Source: Gordionus sp. m RMFG-2023 (taxonomy: Eukaryota > Nematomorpha > Gordioida > Chordodea > Parachordodidae). From it: a DNA stretch of 64,000 nucleotides. Where the stretch lies: positions 63,961,561 to 64,025,560 of the forward strand of contig NC_088775.1 of the NCBI RefSeq assembly GCF_954871325.1, in the 5' to 3' direction. A program made the translations under genes and the position numbers. Numbering within the stretch: the stretch's first letter is position 1; the number at the start of each line of letters is the position of its first letter. This document shows, piece after piece, positions 34,756 through 45,248 of the stretch. The notes beneath the pieces are model-generated. The model worked only from the letters and a program-made list of their open reading frames with translations, was not told where the DNA came from and made no database searches.

Positions 34756-37407
34756 ATGATCAATGCTACAATTAAAACAAACTACTCTGCAAATGAATTA
34801 ACCCAACGTTTTCCTTCTGATCTTTGCATAAAAGATTTAAAAGTATAATTAATTTACAGATTTTACTATTTTATTTTTAGTTAAAGTTGATTCTCATAAC
34901 TGGTGCCACACTTGAGCACATGCATATTCAGATATTTGATAGTTCTGGTAAAATTTTAAAAGATAGCCCAGAAGAATTCACCTGTCTAAAAGATTATTGT
35001 GGTTTAGATAGAAATATTACCCTTAATGTAAGTTATTTTACCAAAATAAATTTATACAAATTCTTTAGAACAAATAATCTTTTAATCTATTTATATAAGT
35101 TTCATTTATATTAACCTCTCAGAGTTAATGGGGAAAAACATTATTAATGACTGAAGATGGGATCAATTTTTTGCCAATTTAAGTGATATCAGAAAATATT
35201 ATTAAAATGAGGTCCAAAATTCACAATTATATTAACATTACTGTTATTAATTTTCTAAATTTTATTTATTAGTAAAAAAAAAGGTTAATTTATTCTAGAC
35301 AAAAAATTATCTTTCCTTATTCATTGTTTTGAAACCATAATTTGAAAAAAAATGTTAATTTAACTACAATTTTCATTATAATATATTAACCTGTATATAA
35401 AATATTAAATACAAATACTTTTAAGTTCAATAATGCTTCTAATAATATATAGTTGGAAGTATATTGTTCAACACAAAGTTATAGGGGTCAGTCATTCCAC
35501 AACAAATCAAGCATAATTTAGTCAACCCCCTTCAATTTTTTTAAAATTGGGTAAACAATGAAAGATTAATATAATCTAATAACCCCAATATTTAGCTTTC
35601 TAACATTTATATTTTTGGAGATATTAGGGTTCAAAATGGCAAAAATGTTGTATTGTACCATTATTTGCCTTCATTTAACTAAACATATGATAAAAACTAC
35701 ATAATTGTAAATAAAATAACAAATTTAATATGTACAAAGATTTTACTTTTAGATTAAAAAAAATTTCTACTTTTTGGCCATTTTATTTATTAGAATGATT
35801 GAAGATATATAGTTTGTTTTAAGAATGAAGTCTATTTCTGTTATATGTAGAATATTATCTTAAAGTTTTTAAATTTTTAAAATTGTGTTTTATTATGCTT
35901 ATAAGGGTATTCAATAAATGATATTGACAACCACAACCTTGTAATATAACTTTCTAAAGCTAAAGCTTAAAATATAATCTTATTCTTATCTTTATAGTTT
36001 AATCTTGAAAAATTTAGCTATGTGAGAAACATTTAAGCATTCAATCTCCTAAACTCTTGACTTGAAATGAAAGAGATATAATAGTCAATTTATCAACTAT
36101 CTAGATATATTGAGGAACATTTTAAATTTAAGAGTAATGTTTCTTATACAAGAAGGTTATATTTATTCATAAATTATGTCTTATAAGATTAATATACTAT
36201 ATAAACATGAAAAAATTTTAATTGGTGGGGTTTGACCTAGAAGTCTGCAAAGGTGGGTCTTTAGCCTGCAAGTCCACCTGTCCATTTATTTAAGAAAATT
36301 TAACCAACTAGTGTAAAATTTTTAACTGCCTAACCATTCATTCTTTCAATTTTTTTAAGCATCTAATAAATGATTTTGTTTTAGTGCTACATCCCTGTAA
36401 AAAAGTTTTATAATTTAGAAAATTATTATATTTAGCATTAAAAAAATATTCAATTTAATTTACGGATAAAGAATTTATTTGATCTAATAAAATATTTATG
36501 TAATAATACAATATTAATATTTATCGATACTAAAAACCTTATAGCAAGGCTAAATCCTCATCAGAAAGCAGTGGTTGCTGGAATTGCCAATATTTTTCTA
36601 ACTAATCTTGATAGCTTTGATAAATCTCTTTCTTGTCATTTCCATCAAAGTAGGATATCCTTTTGAAGTATAGTCTACTCAAGTGAGATATTTAAATAAA
36701 AAGTGAAACCATTAATAATAAATAAAAAAAAGTTTAAATTTATTGTTTATAAATTGTAATCTAAAGTAAGTAGCCAAACATCTTTGCCATTTTATACATT
36801 AACTTTTTAAGGTTTTAATATTTTGTTATGCCATTAAGTAATGATCCTTTGTAACAGCCACATCTTTCCATCTGTTGTTTAATTTTGTCATGGTTGCTAT
36901 CTATTTCAAACATTGCATTTATAATTTAATAATCTTTAATTGAATTCTTTTTGCCTTTGGGAAAAAGGTAAAATCATATTTTCATCCACATTGATGTTAT
37001 ATTTTTCATGCAAATCAAATCCAATATGTTTTTCATATATTTTTTACCTAATTAATTTCTTCCACTATAACATCCTTATCAGTACTTTGGTATTAAAAAT
37101 GTTGAAATTTCAAGGAACATATTTTTTTATATGTACTTAAATGATTTTATGTAACAAATAAAAGTTGTAATTTTTTAAGCTGCCCACCCAAAGTTTACTA
37201 CCCAATGCAGACCTTTAGTTTGACTCAACAAAAGTTGCTATGCCACTGAATTAAAGCAATTTAATAATAATATTATTATATTAATATAGAATATTTTATA
37301 TAATTTAAAAAAGGTTATTGACAAAAGTATAAATACTGGAGCCTTTGATGATATTTCTAAGGTCCAAAAATATGAAATATCAAATGATGCATATGCTAAC
37401 AGAATAG
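34756..37407 (+). CDS. TBCB: Tubulin-folding cofactor B, first three exons (partial)
   Basis: TBCB helps fold and dissociate alpha-tubulin; the family has an N-terminal ubiquitin-like domain and a C-terminal CAP-Gly domain. Exon 1 (34756-34842) reads MINATIKTNYSANELTQRF, exon 2 (34881-35027) reads LKLILITGATLEHMHIQIFD, matching the [20 protein letters not shown] stretch, and exon 3 (37314-37407) reads GAFDDISKVQKYEISNDAYA, close to [21 protein letters not shown]. Phases are 0, 0 and then 1 at the exon 3 donor. Intron 1 is 38 nt; intron 2 is 2.3 kb. No exon for the coiled linker or the CAP-Gly domain was found in the rest of the window, so the gene either continues across the transposon-rich 26 kb to beyond base 64000 or its exons were missed. 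Confidence 0.85.
35028..37313 (+). other. TBCB intron 2, with fragments of repeats
   Basis: A segment at about 35487-35530 resembles the GGGTSATTCCACRWCAAATC end of the long-TIR family seen at 29182 and 20561. At 37225-37251 a hAT-like end (caacaaaagttgctatgccactg read toward the end) faces left, and G-rich sequence at 36236-36310 might belong to the same element, but no paired TIR and no target duplication could be made out. The rest is A+T-rich with no recognised coding sequence. Confidence 0.35.
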
Positions 37408-38254
37408 GTATTATACATAAAAAAATTTTATAATTTAGTATATAATATAATTTTATTAAACTTGAAAATTATCATTGGGAATTAGTTTCAAATCAACAAA
37501 ATAAGGATAAATCAAAATTTAACTTTTTTTATATCAATTGCTTAATTGAAATTAAATATTTAATAATTTTACAGCAGTGCAACAAAACTTAAATTGAAAA
37601 ACGCAAATTAATATTTTGAAATAAATCAATTAATAAATAGTTAATGATATTTTTGCTAAATCTATGTTAATACTATTTTCAAACCATATATTTAGCTTTT
37701 TTTTTTACTTCCAACTAGTCCAAACACCAAAATGGAAAAAGGTGATGTCCTTCAGAATTTAATTCTCTAAAAATCACTTTCCCTCTTGAAGTTTATATTT
37801 AATTGATGCCTATCGCGCTTTAATTTACAAATTTTTTGTATGACGAGTCAAATATATATGTTATAGATGATGAAAAATAATATATAAATAATTATTAAAA
37901 TAAATTTAAGATATTTTTTATCTAAAATATTTAGCCATTTAATAACCTTAATAAAAATATAATTTTAATTTTATTAAAAAATAAATTATAATAATTAAAT
38001 TTTATTAATATTAGTTTAACACATGAATAAGTTTTAACCTAAAGTCTTACCTAAAATAAAAATTATAAATATATACTTTGCTACCATATAAAATAAGAGT
38101 ACATATAAATCACCTCTTATAGGTTCCTTTTTTTATTCATACATCAAAAAATAAAGGAAACTGATCGAGGCTGTGCAAAGAGTTTTGGCGGGACAAGTCA
38201 ATGTTGCCCCAATTTACATAAGCTTTAAAAAAATTTATAAAAAAGAACTTATTT

Positions 38255-40134
38255 CAGTGACGAAGCGTCAAGTTTACTACTAGGGAAGCAATCAAAAAAA
38301 ATTTTTTATTTTTATTTAGTCAAACTCAAACCATTAAAATATTAAGATATATAAATAAGTGGTATGCGTCTTTGTTTTTGAGTAAAAGTTATCGCTAGAT
38401 TTTTAATATTTTAATAATATTTTTTCAATCGAAATCATTGGCTCATCCTGTTTCTGCAATAAGATTTGATTATTTTTAAAGATAAAAAACTCCGTTCTGT
38501 ACTTGCTGTTGTTGAAGCCAAAGTTAAGATGAATTTGCATAATTTAAAAAAACTCTTTAAAACTTTTCATCAAATCGGTGCATATTAAAAATTCAAATAT
38601 TTCATTAACATTCTTTTTCTTTCTAAATTCAACATCCCGAAACATTATCTTTAATTCGGTTTTCAGCTTGTGTAAGTCGAAAAATTGAGAATAAGTGTCG
38701 TTTAAATTATCTAATAAACATTTTAGGAAATTTTGATTATTTGGAATTTACTAATATCTAACAATTCGACGAATTTAATATTTTTTGGTGTACGACATAT
38801 GAAATAGAATTAATCAAATCATTTTGAATATTGCTTGATAGTCCAATAAAAACTGCACTATTTATAAATGATGTTTCAATAGTAAATTTTCTTCCGCGAG
38901 CAAATAAATAAATTCAAATTAGAAGATTCATCATCACGGAATACGAGCTCCTGAATTCCAAGAAAACATATAAACTTGATCAGTATTTTCAATATTTCTC
39001 TATTTGATTTGACTTATTATGCTGTTGGATTGATATTTTGCGCATCGAATCTATCAAATTTTCAATACGATTTTGGCCAAATGTTTTTTATTGAATCATC
39101 GACTGCAAATGAGCGGTTTATTCTTTGCCGTTTAACTGTCTTTGAAAAATTATTCATATCCGAAAATCCTTAATCATTCCAAACATATTTTTCTTTTGGG
39201 AATAATAGATATGACCAACAATATAGAGAATTAGAAAATTAACATCCAGTGAGCCATACATATTTTTCATATTTATCGCTAGAAAAATTACGAATGCAAG
39301 TTTTGATTTCTTTTTTTATTTGTAAAATTGGTTTTGGTCTTCCTTTTTCAATAATCAATATATTCGCATCAAAATTTCTTGAGCTAAATGATAATGTTAA
39401 TAAATTTTCAATAATACAATTACAATTATTAAACATTAATTAAGATTTTGAAAACGAAAAATTTTTTATTTTAAAAAAGTATGGAAAAATATTATATAAA
39501 AAAATTTCTTTTATTTATTAAAAAAATAAGCATTTTTTTATTTGCTACCCCATTATTTATTTTTTATGATCAAATTACACAATACCATGGCATGATTTTC
39601 TCTTTCTTTATTAAAACAAATAAGCAATATTAAATTTGCTTCCCTCAATTTATATTTTTTTAACGTAGTAAAAATAATAGTAAATTTTTTAACGTAGTAA
39701 AAATAATAGTAAATTTTTTAACGTAGTAAAAATAATAGTTTAGTAACTTTTTTAACGTAGTAAAGATAATAGTATTTCTTAATATAGTAAAAATAATATT
39801 AATTTTTTAACTTTATAAAAATTATAATAATCTTTTTAACGTTATAAAAATTATATTAATCTTTTTAACGTTATAAAAATTATATTATTCTTTTTAACGT
39901 TATAAAAATTATATTAATCTTTTTAACGTTATAAAAAATATATTAATATTTTTAACGTTATAAAAATTATATTAATCTTTTTAACGTTATAAAAATTATA
40001 TTAATTTTTTTAACGAAGTCAGTTTAGTTTATTTAGCATATTACAAAGATTATATTAAGTTTATTTAAAAATTTTATAAGAAAAATTTCAAGGGAAGTAA
40101 TGCTTCCCTTGCTTCTATGGACCCTTTGTCACTG
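38255..40134 (-). mobile_element. hAT transposon with TTF-finger transposase relic and internal tandem array
   Basis: Ends cagtgacgaagcgtcaagtt and, read inward from the right, cagtgacaaagggtccatag. The target duplication acttattt is perfect (38247-38254 and 40135-40142). On the minus strand, 39436-39150 reads KYVWLTGC and then, in a neighbouring frame, LYCWSYLLFPKEKYVW, the TTF-finger region of ZMYM1-like hAT transposases. Further degraded pieces extend to about 38500. The 3' part of the gene is missing or decayed. Confidence 0.88.
39650..40020. repeat. Tandem array of about 29-32 bp units in the hAT
   Basis: About 13 units of the form tttttaacgtagtaaaaataat then drifting to tttttaacgttataaaaatt. 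The array changes gradually from one variant to the other along its length, with the seven right-hand units nearly identical, which suggests recent local expansion at that side. Confidence 0.9.
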
Positions 40135-40654
40135 ACTTATTTGATTTCAAAATGGGAAAATAGATAAGATATGAATAAAATAGGTAATATGTTGTTCTGT
40201 GAACGTTTTTAAAAAAAGTGATATTTTCGTTCGTCGTTCATTTATAAAAATTAAATATGTTTACATTCAACATTCATCTATAAAAAAAGGAACTCAGTGA
40301 ATTTCATAACCACCTTTATTCAGATCAAAAAATACTATATTTTTAAAAATGAATTTAATATAAATAAATTACAGATGAAATTACACCATTTTAGCCCATT
40401 TTTTTGGAAACCTTATCCAATGCAATTCGAGCTAAATATAGAATCATCTAATTCTATGTTTTCCTACCCATTTTTTTAAATATGGTGAAAACTTTATCCA
40501 AGCCAATTTGAGTTTAATATGAATATGTATATACTTATAAATTATAAAATATTTCAAATTATAGTAGAAGTAGACACTAATCAAAATGAAAGGGTGCTGG
40601 AAAATATCTGAGATTTTTTAAATTTTTTTAATAATAAGTTTGCTTAACATAAAC

Positions 40655-40890
40655 CTGGTTAATCTCTTAGCCAATGAACAACTAAGAGTTACTTTAGGAT
40701 ATTGACTCGGATGCGACCTATTCAGCCTCATCATTGCATGAACTGCAGCCTCTTAGTAAATGATAAGGGAAGGCATAGCCTCAATTGCATCAAATGTCAG
40801 TCGACATCAACGACACTCTTCAATAAATAAATTTTTTAGGCCTCCTTTTAAAAAAGGCTCGATACCTAATATCCTAGAACCTTGCAATTT
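40655..40890 (+). pseudogene. Merlin/IS1016-like transposase fragment (zinc ribbon)
   Basis: The plus-strand frame from about 40710 reads MRPIQPHHCMNCSLLVNDKG then RHSLNCIKCQSTSTTLFNK. The C-x2-C...C-x2-C ribbon followed by a Ser/Thr-rich turn and a Phe resembles the N-terminus of Merlin-type transposases. In-frame stops follow directly. No DDE part or TIRs were recognised, so the call rests on a short motif. Confidence 0.4.
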
Positions 40891-40899
40891 CTCAAAATA

Positions 40900-42100
40900 T
40901 GACCGTCTGACCCTATTTTCAAAGCTATAAGCCATTCCCTTATTTGGGATATACACGTGTTTCAGTCTTACCCACCAATATGAGACTAAAATAAATAAAC
41001 AATTACAAAAGTCTAAGCAATTTTATATTATGACCAATTGCAACGTCTACCAATGGACAGTTCACTCTTATCACTTTAAAAAAATTTGGCTCACAAAATT
41101 AAATTGCAAACTTTTGAACCTAGGAACTCCTATTCTTTAGGCAGGACATACAAATAAACATTTTTACATTCCTCTATAGTTCCTTTTAGGAACCCAATTA
41201 TGCTTTTTTTTAAAAAAATTTTAAAGTCAAAAGATTTTTTTCACATTTTTATAGTTCTTATATATAATCGTTTTAAAAGAAATTTTTTTTTAAATTGAAT
41301 AAAAAGAAAAGCGCAAGGAAAGTAAAAATACATCCAAGTTCAATCGTCCAAAATAAAAGATGCCTTTCTTTTTTCAAATAAACTAATTTTATTCATAAAT
41401 CTGTTTAATTTCAATCTTTATTTATTTACAACACTATTTTTACAATGTATTAAAGTTAGATATAAATAATTTATAATAAATGACAAGCGTAATATTAATC
41501 TGGAGGCCTAAGGCGGGGCTGCCTTGCCCTCTCTCCCGTTCACACAGGTCTAGATCGAATTAATCCACCATCAAAAATGATAAATACAAAATATAAAATA
41601 AAGTTATTATGAAAGCCAGAGATATTTTTAATAAAAATATTAAACGGATAAGATTTTATATAACAGGTTGCGTAATAAGGAAAATCTATGATTAAAGGTT
41701 TTAATAAGATTGAAGGAAAATTAATCCAATTAAAAAAATACCTAAGAATAGACCTATAAAAAATTATTATATTTGATTCAAATATAATGCTGTCATTTTA
41801 TAATATGCGTGTATAAGGAGAACCTTTGCCTCCGGGCGGATGGACACGTATTCAAATCTCAAATAACCATTTTGAACTTGAATTGTTCGGACCGGATCGG
41901 CCAGACGGCTAGATTGAAAATTTAACATTACGTAATATAGTGTCTCCCTACATTTTTTAACATTAGGATGATAGTTGATATTTGTATTAACATTAAGAAG
42001 ATAGGAAAATGAGATTACGGAGATTATATATTAGATTATTTGAATATAAAAAAAACCTTTATTTTAATTTGTAACTTACTGTTGAATTTAATTTTATTTT
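40900..42100. other. Mostly unassigned; one hAT terminus near 41552
   Basis: The G+C-rich stretch 41500-41552 read inward from its right edge starts tagacctgtgtgaacgggag, the same TAGACCTGTG terminus as the hAT at 13788-16538, so a related element probably ends here; its other end was not found. A second unusual G+C-rich patch at 41815-41915 has no recognised identity. Confidence 0.4.
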
Positions 42101-42356
42101 TACAATGAAGTTGTCAATTTAATATTCTAAATATATTTTTATTATTTGTATATGTTAACGTCAATGTTTTTTTCCGGCAATGTATTATTTTTTTCAACCT
42201 TAAATCGATTTTTGAGCGCGTTTTTTTAAATTTAGATTTTACCGGAAATATATTCCAGCATATTTAGAATACCTATCTTGTGAATTGTAGATAATTTTAC
42301 CGATAACTTTTGAGTTATTTGTTATTTATATGAAAAATCAATGGAAAAACTAGTGC

Positions 42357-42900
42357 TGTGAAGTAACGTCAAAAAAGTAATTTCCTTACTAACGACGTTA
42401 CTTTTTTAAGAAAAGGAACGCCATTCGTTACCTTCTTCTAGAGGTAACGAGTAACGGTAACGCGTTTCTTTTTTTTGAGTAACGATAACGCAAAACGTTA
42501 CTCGTTACTTTATATTTTTTCTTAAAAAGTATTAACAAAAAGCAAAACATATTTTATTGTATTATAAAATTATTTTTATTTATTTTTTAATGCTTAATAT
42601 AAACAATATAAGCCGAGTTTTAATTCATATCAACCACTTCTTTCATTTTTATTTTAAATTCTCGTTGTTAAATTTTCTGTCTAAATTAATATTCATAAAT
42701 TTTCTGTCAAAATTAATATTCAATCAAAATTTAATAAATTTTAATAATGATATTATTATTCTTATAATTTATTTTAAGAATATTATGTCTATAGTACTTC
42801 TTCAGATGATTTAGCCCTTCTCTGGTCCCAATTTGAAATATATTTTAAACCAATAAAGAAAATTAATGGAAGTCTACACTTTGTAGGTTCGGGTCCGCTT
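42357..42900 (+). repeat. Copy 2 of the GTAACG-rich dispersed repeat
   Basis: Contains gtaacgagtaacggtaacgc and acgttactcgttactt at the left and the shared tail (taagccgagttttaattcat, agtctacactttg) seen in the copy at 2280-2720. The sequence to its left (42110-42356) matches, in inverse, 60560-60410, beside a third GTAACG-rich patch. So either a larger element includes both parts, or one element inserted beside the same neighbour twice. Confidence 0.55.
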
Positions 42901-42959
42901 TATATACTCTTAAAAATAACAAAAAGACAAATAAGCTAAAATGGCTGTCAAAATGGCCC

Positions 42960-43524
42960 CTATAAGTTTGAAGCGAGAGATTTAAAAAAATATCAAAAAT
43001 TTAACTTTTACAGATTAGATAGTTTTTTCTATTTAAGTATTTAATATTAAATTAATATCATTATAAATTTTAGATAATACCTTAATCAAATATTTAATAT
43101 AATTATATAATTAATATTAAAATCATTTAATATAAATTTTAATAAATATATAATTGTAATATTTAACATAATATATTATTAATATAATATTGAAAGTAAA
43201 TAAATTAATTTAATATAAATAAAAATATATAATTGTAATATTTAACAAAATATATTATTAATATAATATTTAAAGTAATTAAATTAATTTAATATAAATA
43301 AAAATATATAAATTGTATTAATATAAATTTTAGTAATATATAATTATATAATATGATTTAATTATAATGTAATAATTAATATTATTAACATAATTAATAT
43401 ATAATTAAAATAGAATAATTTATATTATATATATCATATTTTATATATTTATAATATTATTTATCTATTTAATATAATTTATTTATAATTCAATATTATA
43501 TATAATATAATATGGTTAATATTA
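42960..43524. repeat. Extreme A+T-rich stretch
   Basis: Almost pure A/T of the type taatataattaatatt, with imperfect repeats such as aaaaatatataattgtaata plus continuation. Looks like degenerate microsatellite-like sequence. Confidence 0.6.
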
Positions 43525-44560
43525 CTAGGAACTCCATTATTAAAATTTTTATGATTTTTACTCATTATTCCTATAAATATCAGATTTACTCATATTTCAA
43601 TTTTATTTTAGATTTCTAATGATTAATGGGAATATGTTGATCTCTTTTCCTACTAGGAACTCCATTAATAAAATTTTTATCGTAGAGATTTATACTTATT
43701 ATTCCTATAAATATCAGATTTGCTCATATTTTAATTTTTTCTAGATTTCAAATGATTAATGGGAGTGTGTTGATCTCTTTTCCTACTAGGAACTCCATTA
43801 ATAAAATTTTTATCGTAGAGATTTATACTTATTATTCCTATAAATATCAGATTTACTCATATTTTAATTTTTTTTTAGATTTCTAATGATTAATGGGAAT
43901 ATGTTGATCTCTTTTCCTACTAGGAACTCCATTAATAAAATTTTAATCGTAGATTTATACTTATTATTCCTATAAATATCAGATTTACTCATATTTTAAT
44001 TTTTTTCTAGATTTCTTATGATTAATGGGAATATGTTAATATCTTTTCCTACTAGGAACTCCATTAATAAAATTTTTATCGTTGAGATTTATACTTATTA
44101 TTTCTATAAATATCAGATTTGCTCATATTTTAATTTTTTTTTAGATTTCTAATGATTAATGGGAATATGTTGATCTCTTTTCCTACTAGGAACTCCATTA
44201 ATAAAATTTTTATTGTAGAGATTTATACTTATTATTCCTATAAATATCAGATTTACTCATATTTTAATTTTTTTTTAGATTTCTAATGATTAATGGGAAT
44301 ATGTTAATCTCTTTTCTTACTAGGAACTCCATTAATAAAATTTTTATCGTTGAGATAAATACTTATTATTCCTATAAATATCAGATTTACTCATATTTAA
44401 TTTTTTTTTAGATTTCTAATGATTAATGGGAATATGTTAATCTCTTTTCCTACTAGGAACTCCATTAAAAAAAATTTTATCATAGGGATTTATACTTGTT
44501 ATCCCTATAAATATGAGATTTATTTTGTTAGAGGTTTCTAGTTACTTATCTTACTAGGAA
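43525..44560. repeat. Satellite array, eight units of about 128-134 bp
   Basis: The phrase ctaggaactccattaataaa recurs at 43525, 43653, 43786, 43920, 44052, 44186, 44320 and 44453, with the last, broken unit trailing off by 44560. Unit sequences are highly similar except at both edges. Each unit also holds tcctataaatatcagattta and gattaatgggaatatgtt. No coding frame is kept. Confidence 0.95.
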
Positions 44561-44590
44561 ATCTATTTATCATACGTATTCTGATTACAA

Positions 44591-44810
44591 ATATTGTTAA
44601 AAGGCTCGATTTGAGTCAAGTTTTTAAAAACGGCTAACTCAAATTTTCGCTAGCAAAATATTGATTAAGCCTCGAGATTTAGCTAATAGATGTCAAACCT
44701 TTATGCTACCTCTGAGCAAGGTCTGCTGGCTTGCCTAATATTTTTTCGGATAAAATATTGAGTTAGCCATTTTTAAAAATCGGCTCAAATCGAGCCGTTT
44801 AACAACATTA
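44591..44810. mobile_element. MITE-A copy 5
   Basis: Inner arms match the family (attgttaaaaggctcgattt and aaatcgagccgtttaacaac; aacggctaactcaa and ttgagttagcca). The outermost bases and the target duplication are eroded. It abuts the satellite array and may mark the array's edge. Confidence 0.8.
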
Positions 44811-44924
44811 CTTATAAATAATATGATATAATGAATAAGCATGCATGTTGTAAGAATAATGAAATATAAGGCTAACAATTTTATTATTACTTTTGCAATT
44901 ATATCAATAGTATATATAAATATT

Positions 44925-45217
44925 ATTATTGTGATTGATAAATATAAAATAATGATTGCAATTGTATAATAATGCTATATAAAATAATGATTGCAATTGT
45001 ATAATAATGCTATATAAAATAATGATTGCAATTTATATATCAATAGTATATAAATTTATATTTATTGAGACTATATATTGATGAAGGTATATAAAATAAA
45101 GATTGCAATTTGCATATCAATTATAAAATTATATTTATTAAGACTGTATATTGATGGTGGTGTATAAAAATTTGTATATATTGCAATTGAATATTAATTG
45201 TATATAAAATGATGATT
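44925..45217. repeat. A+T-rich tandem array, left part
   Basis: Repeats of about 36-60 bp built on tataaaataatgattgcaat. The array continues at 48315-48410 on the other side of the LINE, so the LINE landed within it. Confidence 0.8.
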
Positions 45218-45248
45218 CTTCTTCTCCGTTTTATGGCGATTTCCAGGT

